From an uncultured Prevotellaceae bacterium (lineage in GTDB: Bacteria; Bacteroidota; Bacteroidia; Bacteroidales; Bacteroidaceae): DNA of 64,000 bases. The notes beneath the pieces were generated by a model, which worked only from the letters and a program-made list of their open reading frames with translations, searched no databases and was not told the DNA's origin. The DNA is taken from NCBI GenBank assembly GCA_946404865.1, contig CAMJFC010000008.1:1-64000 (forward strand). The letters are read 5' to 3'. How positions within the stretch are numbered: position 1 is the first letter of the stretch; every line of letters starts with the position of its first letter. The position numbers and the translations under genes are program-made. Positions 34,817 to 44,220 of the stretch are shown here, in pieces.

Positions 34817-35581
34817 ATGAAGAGAACAATCACCTGCTTTTTGATGGCGGCAGCTCTGCTCTGCACCGGTTGCCGCACGGTGCAATACCATGTCACCGGG
34901 GTGGAACGCACACGCGTGGCTGTTGACAGCCGCTATGATGTGCCGAACGCCGAGGTTGAACAATTCATGGCTCCATATCGCGTACGTGTGGATAGTCAGA
35001 TGAAACCTGTGGTGGGGCGTACGGATGCCTATCTCGACGCCTACCGCCCGGAGAGTCCGCTGTCCAACCTGTTGCCCGACATCTTCGTGTGGGCGGGTGA
35101 GCAGTATGGTGAGCATCCCGACTTCGGCGTATATAATATAGGTGGAATACGTGCGGCGCTGCCCAAAGGCGATGTCACCATCGGTGATGTCGTTTCGGTG
35201 GCTCCGTTTGAAAACAAGATCGTCTTTGTCACACTCACTGGCAGCAAGGTGTCTGAACTGATGAGTCAGATTGCCAGCAGAGGAGGGGAGGGGCTCAGCC
35301 GCGAGGTGCGGTTGGTCATCACCGCCGACAAGAAAGTGAAGAGCGTCACGGTGGGCGGCCAACCTATCGACCCCGACCGTGAATACCGCATTGCCACTAT
35401 CGACTATGTGGCACAGGGCAATGACGACATGGTGGCGTTCAAGAGTGCCACCAATGTCAAGACACCTGGACATGACGAGGACCTCAACCGCGAGGTCATC
35501 ATCCGTTATTTCCAAGAAAAGATGAAAAACGGTGAGGTGGTCAGTGCCACCACCGATGGACGAATCATTGTGGAGGAATAA
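34817..35581 (+). CDS. 5'-nucleotidase C-terminal domain lipoprotein
   Basis: 254 residues from ATG 34817, with lipobox LLCTGC (Cys near 20). The body matches the C-terminal substrate-binding domain of UshA-type nucleotidases: SPLSNLLPDIFVWAG near residue 80, VYNIGGIRAALPKGDVTIGD near 104-123 and VSVAPFENKIVFVTLTG after it. The catalytic metallophosphatase is a separate gene three bases downstream, so together they rebuild a split UshA. Lipidation of this half suggests it anchors or docks at the membrane. Confidence 0.88.
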   Translation: MKRTITCFLMAAALLCTGCRTVQYHVTGVERTRVAVDSRYDVPNAEVEQFMAPYRVRVDSQMKPVVGRTDAYLDAYRPESPLSNLLPDIFVWAGEQYGEHPDFGVYNIGGIRAALPKGDVTIGDVVSVAPFENKIVFVTLTGSKVSELMSQIASRGGEGLSREVRLVITADKKVKSVTVGGQPIDPDREYRIATIDYVAQGNDDMVAFKSATNVKTPGHDEDLNREVIIRYFQEKMKNGEVVSATTDGRIIVEE

Positions 35582-35584
35582 AAC

Positions 35585-36436
35585 ATGGCTAAGAAATACA
35601 TCATCACCCTTTTGTGCCTTGTCGTGGCGAGTGTGGCCATGGCACAGAAGAAAGAGTTGGTCATCTTGCACACCAACGACACACATAGTTGCATCGACCC
35701 CTTGAGTGTCAATATCAAGGAGAAGGACATCGCCGGAAAAGGCGGTTTTATCCGTCGGATTGAGATGCTGCGTCAGGAGCGCTTGGCCCATCCCGACCTG
35801 CTCTATTTCGACAGCGGCGACTTCTGCCAGGGTACGCCATTCTTCACGATTTATCAAGGCGAGGTGGAGATTGGACTGATGAACCGCATGGGCATCGACG
35901 CCTCAACCATCGGCAACCATGAGTTCGACTTCGGTTTGGACAATATGGCTCGTCTCTTCCGCATGGCCAACTTCCCCATTGTCTGTTCCAACTACGACTT
36001 TCAAGGCACTGTGCTCGAGGGATTGGTCAAACCTTACCTCATCATTAAGCGCAACGGACTGAAGATTGGTGTGTTCGCGCTCGATCCCATGATGGAGGGA
36101 CTGGTCGATCTGAGCAAATGCCAGGGCGTCACCTATCTTGACCCGATCAGTAAGGCGAACGAGATGTCGGCTCTGTTGCACAAGAAGAAATGCGATGTGG
36201 TCGTTTGCATCTCGCATTTGGGGTGGGACAAGCACAATGGTCCTAATGACCAACAGATGATAGCCGGCAGCCGGGGCATCGACCTTGTGCTCGGAGGCCA
36301 TTCGCATACTTATTTTGAGGAGCTGCGCTATGTCAAAGACTTAGACGGGCGCATGGTGCCTGTGGACCAAAACGGGAAACATGGCGCGTACATCGGAAAG
36401 ATGATCCTCACGCTTGAAAGAAATGCTGCGCATTAA
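35585..36436 (+). CDS. UshA-type metallophosphatase, catalytic half
   Basis: 283 residues with signal peptide (IITLLCLVVASVAMAQ). Metal-ligand motifs of calcineurin-like phosphatases: LHTNDTHS near residues 27-34, FDSGDFCQG near 79-87, GNHEFDFG near 116-123, ISHLGWDKH near 207-215 and GGHSHTYFEE near 238-247. Predicted periplasmic 5'-nucleotidase or phosphodiesterase. Its C-terminal domain is encoded by the gene before it. The permease gene downstream overlaps by 14 bases. Confidence 0.9.
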   Translation: MAKKYIITLLCLVVASVAMAQKKELVILHTNDTHSCIDPLSVNIKEKDIAGKGGFIRRIEMLRQERLAHPDLLYFDSGDFCQGTPFFTIYQGEVEIGLMNRMGIDASTIGNHEFDFGLDNMARLFRMANFPIVCSNYDFQGTVLEGLVKPYLIIKRNGLKIGVFALDPMMEGLVDLSKCQGVTYLDPISKANEMSALLHKKKCDVVVCISHLGWDKHNGPNDQQMIAGSRGIDLVLGGHSHTYFEELRYVKDLDGRMVPVDQNGKHGAYIGKMILTLERNAAH

Positions 36437-38330
36437 AAAGTTATATATCCTTATCTTCAAGCAGTTTGCACTGCTCTTCGTCGGCACGTTTTTCATCGCT
36501 CTCTTCGTGCTGATGATGCAGTTTGTGTGGAGATATATCGATGTGCTCATCGGCAAAGGGCTCTCACTCGATGTGCTCGCGCAGTTATTCTGGTACATGG
36601 CGCTCATGATGGTGCCGCAAGCCCTTCCCCTTGCCATCCTCCTCTCCTCGCTCATCACCTTCGGCAATCTCGGCGAAAGTTCCGAGTTGACGGCCATCAA
36701 AGCGGCAGGCATCTCCCTTTTGCAGACGCTCAAGCCGTTGGCTTTCATCGTCCTGCTCATCTCCGGTGCCTCGTTCTATTTCCAAAACAACATCGGCCCG
36801 ATGTCGAACGACAAGGTGGCGCAGCTCATTGAGGCCATGAAACACAAGAGTCCGGAGTTGGAGATTCCCGAGGGCGTTTTCTATGATGGCATCCCCCAAT
36901 GTAATATCTATGTGCAGGAGAAGAACCTGGAAACAGGAATGCTCTATGGTATTATGATTTATCGGATGACGGGCAGCTATGAGGATGCCGCCATCATTTT
37001 GGCCGACTCAGGCAGCATGCGCACCACCGCAGAGAAGAAGCACTTGATGCTCACCCTCTACAGCGGCGAGTGGTTTGAGAATATGCGGTCGCAGGAGTTG
37101 GGCAACAGCGCTTCGGTGCCTTACCGGCGTGAGACGTTCTGGAAGAAAGACATCGTGCTCGACTTCGATTCTGAAATCAACCTCGACAACGGCGGTATGG
37201 GACAGCGCGCACAAGCCAAGAGCCTGGCGCAGATCAGCCATGATATGGACTCTCTCAAACTGCAGTACGACTCCATTGGGCGCATTTATTACAAGGAGGG
37301 AAAGTCATCTTATTTCGACTTATATAACCTCACCCGTGACGACACGCTTGAGGTGGCTGTCGCCGTCAAAGAGGTGGTGTTCGACACCCTCTACAACCAG
37401 TTGAATGTAGATAAGCAGCGTGCCGTGGTCAATGCCGCCCATGCCAAGGTGCAGCAGATGGCCACCGAGTTGGAGTACAAGAGTCTGATCACTTCCGACG
37501 GCGACAGTTGGATTCGTCAGCACCTCATCGAGGCCATCAATAAATTCACGCTGGCCTTCTCATGCATCATTTTCTTTTTCATCGGAGCACCACTCGGAGC
37601 CATCATCAGGAGAGGCGGACTCGGAGTGCCTATCATCGTGTCGGTGCTTGTCTTTATCGTCTTCTATATCCTCGACAATACCGGATTCCGCATGGCGCGA
37701 AGTGGAATCTGGACCGTCGCCTTCGGCAAAGGCCTGGCCACTGCGGTGCTCACACCGCTCGCCGTGTTTGTCACCTACAAGGCCAACAACGACTCGGCGG
37801 TGTTTAACATGGATGCTTACCGCAACCTGTTCATGCGTATGTTCGGACTGCGGCTCAAACGTACCGTCATGGGCAAAGAGGTCATCATCAATGACCCCGA
37901 CTATGCGAACGACGTGGTACAACTCGAGCGCATTAGCGACGAAATCAAATCTTATGCCCATGACCATCACTTGAAGTCGCTACCCAATGTCATCAAGGTG
38001 TTCTTCAAATACCAACCTGACAATGAGATTGAGCGTATCAGCGACGAGCTCGAGGCGGTGATAGAAGACCTGGGCAACACACGCGACAAATACATCATCT
38101 CGCATCTCTCCAACTATCCCGTGCTGGCCGTCAAGGCGCACACCAGGCCTTTTGAGCGGAGGTGGCTCAACATCATGGCCTTTATCATCGTGCCGTTGGG
38201 ACTGTTCTTCTATTTCCGCATGTGGCGCTTCCGTGTCCGCTTGCACAAAGACCTGCAAACCATTCACAAAAACAACAAGAAAATCGTGAAGCGGATTCAC
38301 AATTCGCAGTTGGCAATTCATCATTCATAA
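36423..38330 (+). CDS. LptF/LptG family permease
   Basis: 635 residues from ATG 36423; the TTG upstream is rejected. Three N-terminal helices (ILIFKQFALLFVGTFFIALF, then MALMMVPQALPLAILLSSL, then LAFIVLLISGASFYF), a large periplasmic beta region (about 110-370), three more helices (about 380-470) and an extra C-terminal cytoplasmic part with one late helix. Homologues move lipopolysaccharide from the inner membrane with LptB. At over 600 residues it is much longer than E. coli LptF or LptG, which is usual for Bacteroidota. Confidence 0.88.
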   Translation: MLRIKKLYILIFKQFALLFVGTFFIALFVLMMQFVWRYIDVLIGKGLSLDVLAQLFWYMALMMVPQALPLAILLSSLITFGNLGESSELTAIKAAGISLLQTLKPLAFIVLLISGASFYFQNNIGPMSNDKVAQLIEAMKHKSPELEIPEGVFYDGIPQCNIYVQEKNLETGMLYGIMIYRMTGSYEDAAIILADSGSMRTTAEKKHLMLTLYSGEWFENMRSQELGNSASVPYRRETFWKKDIVLDFDSEINLDNGGMGQRAQAKSLAQISHDMDSLKLQYDSIGRIYYKEGKSSYFDLYNLTRDDTLEVAVAVKEVVFDTLYNQLNVDKQRAVVNAAHAKVQQMATELEYKSLITSDGDSWIRQHLIEAINKFTLAFSCIIFFFIGAPLGAIIRRGGLGVPIIVSVLVFIVFYILDNTGFRMARSGIWTVAFGKGLATAVLTPLAVFVTYKANNDSAVFNMDAYRNLFMRMFGLRLKRTVMGKEVIINDPDYANDVVQLERISDEIKSYAHDHHLKSLPNVIKVFFKYQPDNEIERISDELEAVIEDLGNTRDKYIISHLSNYPVLAVKAHTRPFERRWLNIMAFIIVPLGLFFYFRMWRFRVRLHKDLQTIHKNNKKIVKRIHNSQLAIHHS

Positions 38331-38432
38331 TTCTTCATCGCCGCAGGCGACAACTCAACATTCAACATTCAAAATTCAACATTCAACATTCAAAATTCAA
38401 CATTCAACATTCAAAATTCAAAATTCAACATT
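38331..38432 (+). repeat. ATTCAAC/ATTCAAA heptamer array before ribBA
   Basis: After a short TCGCCGCAGGCGA hairpin, at least nine 7-base units of the form CATTCAA or AATTCAA run to about 38432, thirteen bases before the ribBA start. The coding strand is G-free here. Confidence 0.85.
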
Positions 38433-38444
38433 CAAAAACAGCAT

Positions 38445-39647
38445 ATGATACAACTCGATACCATAGAAGCCGCAGTCAAAGACTTCAAAGAAGGCAAGTT
38501 CGTCATCGTCGTGGATGATGAAGACCGTGAAAACGAAGGCGACCTTATTATCGCCGCTGAACTGATTACACCTGAAAAGGTGAACTTCATGCTCAAAAAC
38601 GCACGTGGACTGTTGTGCGCCCCCATCACCATGTCAAGGTGCGAGGAACTCGACCTGCCGCATCAAGTGGCAGACAACACCTCGATGCTGGGCACCCCCT
38701 TCACCGTCACCATCGACAAACTTGAAGGGTGCGCCACAGGTGTGTCGGCACACGACCGTGCCGCCACCATCCGTGCACTCGCCGACCCCGCGTCCACACC
38801 GAAGACCTTCGGACGCCCAGGACATATCAACCCCCTCTATGCACAGGAGCAGGGAGTGCTGCGCCGCAGCGGACACACCGAGGCCGCCATCGACCTCTGT
38901 CGGATGGCCGGTCTTTATCCCGCCGCAGCACTCATGGAGATTATGAACGACGATGGCACGATGGCGCGGTTGCCTCAGCTCGCTGAGATGGCCCGCCAGT
39001 GGGACATGCGCCTCATCTCCATCAAAGACATGATTGCCTACCGCCTGCGCCAAGAGTCGCTCATTGAGGTGGGCAGCGAAGTGGATATGCCCACTGAATA
39101 CGGTCATTTCCGACTCGTGCCCTTCCGCCAGAAAGCAAACGGGCTGGAGCATTTCGCACTCATCAAGGGCGAATGGGAGGGCGACACCCCCGTCATGGTG
39201 CGCGTGCACTCGTCCTGTTCCACGGGCGACATCCTCGGCAGCAAACGGTGCGACTGCGGCGAGCAACTGCACAAAGCCATGCGCATGATAGAAAAGGAGG
39301 GCACCGGCGTGCTCATCTATATGCAACAAGAGGGCAGGGGCATCGGCCTGATGAACAAAATCGAGGCATATAAACTGCAAGAGGAGGGACTCGACACCGT
39401 TGACGCCAACGTACACCTCGGGTTCAAACCCGATGAGCGCGACTATGGCTGCGGCGCACAGATGCTCCGCCACCTTGGCGTGCGCAAGATGCGTCTGCTC
39501 ACCAACAACCCCGTCAAACGGGTCGGACTGGAGGCCTACGGACTCGAAATCGTGGAGAATGTGCCCATCGAAGTGACGCCCAACCCTTATAATCTGCGCT
39601 ACCTGATGACCAAAAAAGACCGCATGGGTCACACGCTGCACTTGTAA
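38445..39647 (+). CDS. ribBA: Bifunctional DHBP synthase / GTP cyclohydrolase II
   Basis: 400 residues catalysing two entry steps of riboflavin synthesis. RibB domain (1-205): [14 protein letters not shown] near 22-35 and [11 protein letters not shown] near 124-134, with His in the RRSGHTEAA block. RibA domain (206-400): [18 protein letters not shown] near 254-271 supplies the zinc Cys residues, and [16 protein letters not shown] near 290-305. No FMN riboswitch is visible upstream; the heptamer array takes that space. Confidence 0.95.
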   Translation: MIQLDTIEAAVKDFKEGKFVIVVDDEDRENEGDLIIAAELITPEKVNFMLKNARGLLCAPITMSRCEELDLPHQVADNTSMLGTPFTVTIDKLEGCATGVSAHDRAATIRALADPASTPKTFGRPGHINPLYAQEQGVLRRSGHTEAAIDLCRMAGLYPAAALMEIMNDDGTMARLPQLAEMARQWDMRLISIKDMIAYRLRQESLIEVGSEVDMPTEYGHFRLVPFRQKANGLEHFALIKGEWEGDTPVMVRVHSSCSTGDILGSKRCDCGEQLHKAMRMIEKEGTGVLIYMQQEGRGIGLMNKIEAYKLQEEGLDTVDANVHLGFKPDERDYGCGAQMLRHLGVRKMRLLTNNPVKRVGLEAYGLEIVENVPIEVTPNPYNLRYLMTKKDRMGHTLHL

Positions 39648-39705
39648 AATGTGATTTTTTTGTGAATTAACAGTCTTTTTTGATGGCGAATTCAAATTAT
39701 TGTGT

Positions 39706-39713
39706 TACTTTTG
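39706..39713 (+). promoter_or_regulatory. Promoter -7 box of the aminotransferase gene
   Basis: TACTTTTG matches TAnnTTTG and lies 26 bases before ATG 39739, so the gene is probably not read only from the ribBA promoter. Confidence 0.55.
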
Positions 39714-39738
39714 CAACCAATTAAGACATTTTACGCTT

Positions 39739-40932
39739 ATGCCCAAATTATCTGAACGCCTGAACCGCCTCGCACCGTCTGCCACGCTTGCCATGTCGCA
39801 AAAAAGCAGTGAGATGAAGGCGCGAGGCATTGATGTGATTAACCTGAGCGTCGGTGAACCCGATTTCAATACACCTGACCACATCAAAGAGGCCGCAAAA
39901 ATAGCCATTGACCAGAATTATTCTAAATACTCTCCTGTTCCCGGATATATCGACTTGAGGCAGGCTGTCTCTGCGAAGCTGAAAAACGAGAATAACCTGG
40001 AATACTCTCCTGCGGAGATTCTTGTGTCGAACGGTGCCAAGCAGAGTGTGTGCAATACCGTGCTTGCGCTCATCGACGAGGGCGACGAGGTCATTATCCC
40101 CGCACCCTACTGGGTCAGTTATCCGCAGATGGTGCTCCTCGCTGGCGGCAAACCTGTCATCGTGAATGCCGGTTTTGAGCAGAACTTCAAGATGACACCC
40201 CGGCAACTCGAAGAGTCCATCACCCCTCGCACCCGGCTCGTCATCCTCTGCTCGCCCAGCAATCCTACGGGCAGTGTCTATTCGAAAGAGGAGTTGAAAG
40301 CGTTGGCCGAAGTCATCCTGAGCCATGACGAACTCTATGTGCTGGCCGACGAAATCTATGAGCATATCAATTACGTGGGACGCCACGAGAGCATCGCACA
40401 GTTCCCCGGCATGAAAGAGCGCGCCATTATCGTCAACGGCGTGTCGAAAGCCTATGCCATGACCGGTTGGCGCATTGGTTACATCGCCGCCCCCGAATGG
40501 ATTGTCAAGGGCTGCAACAAGCTGCAAGGACAATACACCTCCGGCCCATGTTCTGTTTCGCAGAAAGCAGCCGAGGCGGCATACCTTTTCTCGCAGGACT
40601 GTGTCGAGGATATGCGGCTGGCCTTTGAGCGCCGGCGCAACCTCATTGTTAGCCTCGCCAAGCAGATACCGGGCCTCGAGGTCAACGTGCCTGAGGGCGC
40701 ATTCTATCTGTTCCCCAAGTGCAGCAGTTTCTATGGCAAAAGCGATGGCGAGCGTACCATCAACAACTCAACCGACTTGGCCATGTATCTCCTTGAAAAG
40801 GCTCATGTGGCTACAGTGGGCGGCGACGCCTTCGGCGACCCCGACTGCTTCCGTATGAGTTATGCCACCTCAGATGACAACATTTGCGAGGCAATGAGGC
40901 GGCTTGGAGTGGCATTGGCGGCCCTTAAATAG
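39739..40932 (+). CDS. Class I aminotransferase, aspartate aminotransferase-like
   Basis: 397 residues from ATG 39739. PLP-binding Lys in VNGVSKAYAMTGWRIGYI near residue 240; substrate-binding blocks NLSVGEPDFNTP near 35-46, APYWVSYPQMV near 125-135 and LCSPSNPTGSVYS near 171-183; the C-terminal FRMSYATSD holds the carboxylate Arg. This is the Ib type found in many bacteria. Aspartate is the likely substrate; aromatic or prephenate amines remain possible. Confidence 0.88.
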   Translation: MPKLSERLNRLAPSATLAMSQKSSEMKARGIDVINLSVGEPDFNTPDHIKEAAKIAIDQNYSKYSPVPGYIDLRQAVSAKLKNENNLEYSPAEILVSNGAKQSVCNTVLALIDEGDEVIIPAPYWVSYPQMVLLAGGKPVIVNAGFEQNFKMTPRQLEESITPRTRLVILCSPSNPTGSVYSKEELKALAEVILSHDELYVLADEIYEHINYVGRHESIAQFPGMKERAIIVNGVSKAYAMTGWRIGYIAAPEWIVKGCNKLQGQYTSGPCSVSQKAAEAAYLFSQDCVEDMRLAFERRRNLIVSLAKQIPGLEVNVPEGAFYLFPKCSSFYGKSDGERTINNSTDLAMYLLEKAHVATVGGDAFGDPDCFRMSYATSDDNICEAMRRLGVALAALK

Positions 40933-40983
40933 TAAAAAAAAGTTAAATACAAAGATTTCGATGTTTAGTTTGCACGAAATTAG

Positions 40984-40991
40984 TATCTTTG
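40984..40991 (+). promoter_or_regulatory. Promoter -7 box of the exb-ton operon
   Basis: TATCTTTG lies about 120 bases before exbB, giving a long AT-rich leader. The -33 box is poor at the usual distance. Confidence 0.5.
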
Positions 40992-41112
40992 CGAAGTTAT
41001 TCGCGGGATGTGTCAGTGTGTGAGCACATCACGAAGAAATCTATACGAACTACGATATTTTTTAACAACTTAAATTTATTAATAACTAAAAATTAAAAAT
41101 TAAAAAAAAACT

Positions 41113-41955
41113 ATGGCAACAACAACAACGAAACCGGCTGCTCCTGCAGCTGCGAAGAAAAGCACAGGCTTTGTAGGTATCCGTCAGGCATTCCTCGTGA
41201 TCGTGGTCTGCGCAATCATCGCTTTCTGTAACTTCTTCTTCGTGCTGGGTTCTCCCTCCAACTTCGAAGGTGGCGATCCCGAAGGTCATCCCCTGAACAT
41301 CATGGGTACTATCTTCAAAGGTGGTATCGTGGTGCCTGTCATCCACACCCTCTTGCTCACTGTGATTGCACTGTCTATCGAGCGTATCCTCGCTCTCCGC
41401 ACTGCCTTCGGTAAAGGCTCTCTCGCTAAGTTCACAGCCAACATCAAAGAGGCTCTCCGTCAGAACGACTTCGCAAAAGCTCAGCAGCTCTGCGACAAGC
41501 AGAAAGGTTCTGTGGCCAATGTGGTCAGCGCTTCTCTGAAAGCTTACAACGAGATGCAGAACACCTCTGGCATTAAGAAAGCCCAGAAAGTGGCTAAGAT
41601 TCAGCAGGCTCACGAAGAGGCCACTCAGCTCGAGATGCCTACCCTGCAGATGAACCTCCCCATCCTCGCTACTCTGACTACCCTTGGTACTCTGACCGGT
41701 CTGCTCGGTACTGTGATCGGTATGATCAAGTCGTTCCAGGCTCTGGCTGCTGGTGGTGGTGGCGACTCTCTGGAACTGTCAACAGGTATTTCTGAGGCCC
41801 TTATCAACACCGCATTCGGTATCGGTACATCATGGTGCGCTGTTATCGCTTACAACACCTTCACTAACAAGATTGATAAGTTGACATACGCCCTCGACGA
41901 AGTGGGCTATTCTATCGCTCAGACTTACGAAGCCAACCATACTGAAGAAGCTTAA
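41113..41955 (+). CDS. exbB: ExbB/TolQ family proton channel
   Basis: 280 residues, with helices near 28-50, 75-95, 180-205 and 225-250. The conserved MotA/TolQ region ANLPIL-type MNLPILATLTTLGTLTGLLG lies near 179-198, followed by VIGMIKSFQALA. Uses proton motive force with ExbD to drive TonB. First gene of the operon exbB-exbD-exbD-tonB-pstS-TPR, a conserved Bacteroidota arrangement that powers SusC-type nutrient import. Confidence 0.93.
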   Translation: MATTTTKPAAPAAAKKSTGFVGIRQAFLVIVVCAIIAFCNFFFVLGSPSNFEGGDPEGHPLNIMGTIFKGGIVVPVIHTLLLTVIALSIERILALRTAFGKGSLAKFTANIKEALRQNDFAKAQQLCDKQKGSVANVVSASLKAYNEMQNTSGIKKAQKVAKIQQAHEEATQLEMPTLQMNLPILATLTTLGTLTGLLGTVIGMIKSFQALAAGGGGDSLELSTGISEALINTAFGIGTSWCAVIAYNTFTNKIDKLTYALDEVGYSIAQTYEANHTEEA

Positions 41956-41986
41956 TTTCTACTAACCCTTAATACTATTTATCACT

Positions 41987-42646
41987 ATGGGTAAAGTAAA
42001 AATTAAGAAACAAAGTATCTGGATCGACATGACGCCGATGTCCGACGTGATGGTGCTCCTGCTCACCTTCTTCATGCTGACCTCTACGTTCATCAAGAAC
42101 GAGGCAGTGAAGGTGATCACACCTGGCGCGGTGTCGGAAGAGAAAGTTCCAGAGGGCGATGTGCTGACCATCCTTATCGAAAAAGGTGGTAAGGTGTTCG
42201 TCGGCATGGACAAGCCCGCTGATATGAGAGGCATGGTCGAGAAGTTCGCACAGAAGGAGGGTATCAAACTCAACGATGCGCAGTTGCATACATCACAGGC
42301 CGCTACCAACATCGGTGTGCCTGCCAACAAACTGTCAGAACTTCTCAGTCAGGAAGAAAATGCTTTGAACAAATACCAAGAGAAATTGGGTATCCCCGTC
42401 GATTCTGCAAAGATTGAGACCAAAGACAACGAATTGCAGAAATGGGTGGAAGCAGCCAAAGCATGGAACAAGGAAAAGTATCAGGACAAATCAGACGACG
42501 AGAAGAAAGAAGGTCGTATGAAAATTGCCATCAAGGCCGATTCTGATACTCCCTACTCTGACATTAAAAACGTGATGGCTTCATTGCAGCGCATTAAGCA
42601 GAACCGTTATTTCTTGATCACATCTTACAAAAAAGTGGAGGAATAA
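41987..42646 (+). CDS. exbD: ExbD family protein 1
   Basis: 219 residues with one N-terminal helix in DMTPMSDVMVLLLTFFMLTS near residues 13-32; the Asp in SDVM is the proton-carrying residue. The periplasmic part is long, with a Lys/Glu-rich insertion (KWVEAAKAWNKEKYQDKSDD near 148-167), and ends in the RYFLITSYKK strand. Three bases separate it from the second copy. Two different ExbD proteins in one operon are normal in this phylum. Confidence 0.92.
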   Translation: MGKVKIKKQSIWIDMTPMSDVMVLLLTFFMLTSTFIKNEAVKVITPGAVSEEKVPEGDVLTILIEKGGKVFVGMDKPADMRGMVEKFAQKEGIKLNDAQLHTSQAATNIGVPANKLSELLSQEENALNKYQEKLGIPVDSAKIETKDNELQKWVEAAKAWNKEKYQDKSDDEKKEGRMKIAIKADSDTPYSDIKNVMASLQRIKQNRYFLITSYKKVEE

Positions 42647-42649
42647 AGA

Positions 42650-43309
42650 ATGGCAAAGAAAAAAGCTTCAAGACAGAAAAAGCAAGATGTACGCGTCGAC
42701 TTTACGCCGATGGTGGACATGATGATGCTTTTGATCACATTCTTTATGCTCGCTACATCGCTCAGCAAACCGCAGAGTATGAACCTCACCATGCCGACCG
42801 ATGATAAGAATGTGAATGATGAGAACAAGAACGAAACCAAAGAATCGCAGACCATTACTGTGTTCTTGGGCGCCGACAATACCCTCGCTTACATCAAGGG
42901 TATCCCCGACTACAAGAACCCCGACTGCGTAGAACTTGGTACTTGGGATCCTAAAGAGAAGAACGGATTCCGCTACACTCTCATGAACCATAAGGTGGAA
43001 GGCCGCAAACCGATGCAAGAGGTGAAGCAGGCCGTTGACAAACTCAACGAGGAGTACAAGAACAAAGACCAAGACACCATCTACCACCAGAAACTGGCCG
43101 CCATCAAGGGTGGTAAGGTAGAAGGCGCTCAGGATATTCCTGTGCTTACCGTCATCATCAAACCGTTCGACGCAGCTTCGTACGACAATATGGTGAGTGC
43201 TCTTGATGAAATGCTGATATGTAATGTTGGTACTTATGTAATTGGTGCTGTCACAGAAGAAGAAACTACCTTCATGAAGACCATCAATGGATTCAAGGTG
43301 GAGAAATAA
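42650..43309 (+). CDS. exbD: ExbD family protein 2
   Basis: 219 residues, basic start (AKKKASRQKKQDVRVD) then the helix TPMVDMMMLLITFFMLATSL near residues 19-38, keeping the proton-relay Asp. The periplasmic domain differs from copy 1: it has HQKLAAIKGGKVEGAQ and a C-terminal ALDEMLICNVGTYVIGAVTE. It ends in TFMKTINGFK. Likely forms a heteromeric complex with copy 1 and ExbB. Confidence 0.92.
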   Translation: MAKKKASRQKKQDVRVDFTPMVDMMMLLITFFMLATSLSKPQSMNLTMPTDDKNVNDENKNETKESQTITVFLGADNTLAYIKGIPDYKNPDCVELGTWDPKEKNGFRYTLMNHKVEGRKPMQEVKQAVDKLNEEYKNKDQDTIYHQKLAAIKGGKVEGAQDIPVLTVIIKPFDAASYDNMVSALDEMLICNVGTYVIGAVTEEETTFMKTINGFKVEK

Positions 43310-43343
43310 ATTCTAATGTGACTGCTTAAAAAGAATTAAAACT

Positions 43344-44195
43344 ATGGCAAAAATAGATTTAACATCCAATGAATGGACCGACCTAGTATTTGCGAATAAG
43401 AACAAGGAGTATGGCGCATATCAACTGCGTCGTGGGACAGGTTCCCGCAACTTCTGGGCTATCATCATCATGGGTATCGCTGCTGCCGTGCTCTTCGGCG
43501 GATTCGCTCTGATTAAAACCATTCAGGACAGCAGCTCGAAAGTGAGCGGCGAGGCCACCATGAGTACCATCGATCAGGGCACCGAGGAAGAAGAGGTGGA
43601 AGTCGAGAAAGAAGAAGAGATCATCTACGAGCAACCCAAAGAAGAGGTTGAGCAGGTAGCAAGCTCTGAGAAATTCACCGAGCCGGTCATCAAGAAAGAC
43701 GACCAGGTGCGTGAAGATAACACGCTGCGTCAGCAGGAAGACCTCAGCCAGTCGGAGACCGCCATCGGTGCCCTCGACGTGAAAGGTAACAATGAAGACG
43801 CTGAAGTGCTTCAGATTAAAGAAGAGGTGAAGAAGGAAGAGCCTAAAGTAGAGGAGAAACCCAAAGAGGAAGAGAACAAGATCTTCGAATTTGTGGAGCA
43901 GCAAGCTTCGTTCCCCGGCGGCCCCGCTGCCATGAACCAGTGGCTTGCTCAGAACATCCGCTACCCGGCTGCCGCTCAGGAGAACAACATTCAGGGTCGT
44001 GTCACTGTGCAGTTCGTCGTTGAGCTGAATGGTAGCATCTCGAATGTGGTCGTCGTCCGCGGTGTTGACCCCAACCTCGACAAAGAGGCTGTTCGTGTGG
44101 TCAAATCAATGCCGAAGTGGACTCCTGGTATGCAGAACGGACGCCCCGTGCGCTCTAAGTTCACACTGCCGGTCAACTTCAAACTCCAGAACTAA
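43344..44195 (+). CDS. tonB: TonB protein
   Basis: 283 residues. The cytoplasmic start contains the Bacteroidota block NKNKEYGAYQLRR near 17-29; one helix lies near 37-55 (WAIIIMGIAAAVLFGGFAL). A Glu/Lys/Val/Pro-rich spacer (about 75-185) spans the periplasm, and the C-terminal TonB domain (about 195-283) includes NIRYPAAAQENNIQGRVTVQ and the end LPVNFKLQN. Transduces energy to outer-membrane receptors. Confidence 0.93.
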   Translation: MAKIDLTSNEWTDLVFANKNKEYGAYQLRRGTGSRNFWAIIIMGIAAAVLFGGFALIKTIQDSSSKVSGEATMSTIDQGTEEEEVEVEKEEEIIYEQPKEEVEQVASSEKFTEPVIKKDDQVREDNTLRQQEDLSQSETAIGALDVKGNNEDAEVLQIKEEVKKEEPKVEEKPKEEENKIFEFVEQQASFPGGPAAMNQWLAQNIRYPAAAQENNIQGRVTVQFVVELNGSISNVVVVRGVDPNLDKEAVRVVKSMPKWTPGMQNGRPVRSKFTLPVNFKLQN

Positions 44196-44220
44196 TTTCG
44201 TCTGACTTCAGAAACATCTG

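Noticed and set aside
38331..38432. Possible CRISPR-like array
   Set aside because: Units are 7 bases with no spacers and no cas genes nearby; this is a simple tandem repeat.
38331..38444. FMN riboswitch before ribBA
   Set aside because: The gap is filled by a heptamer array and a short hairpin; no conserved RFN element core is visible.
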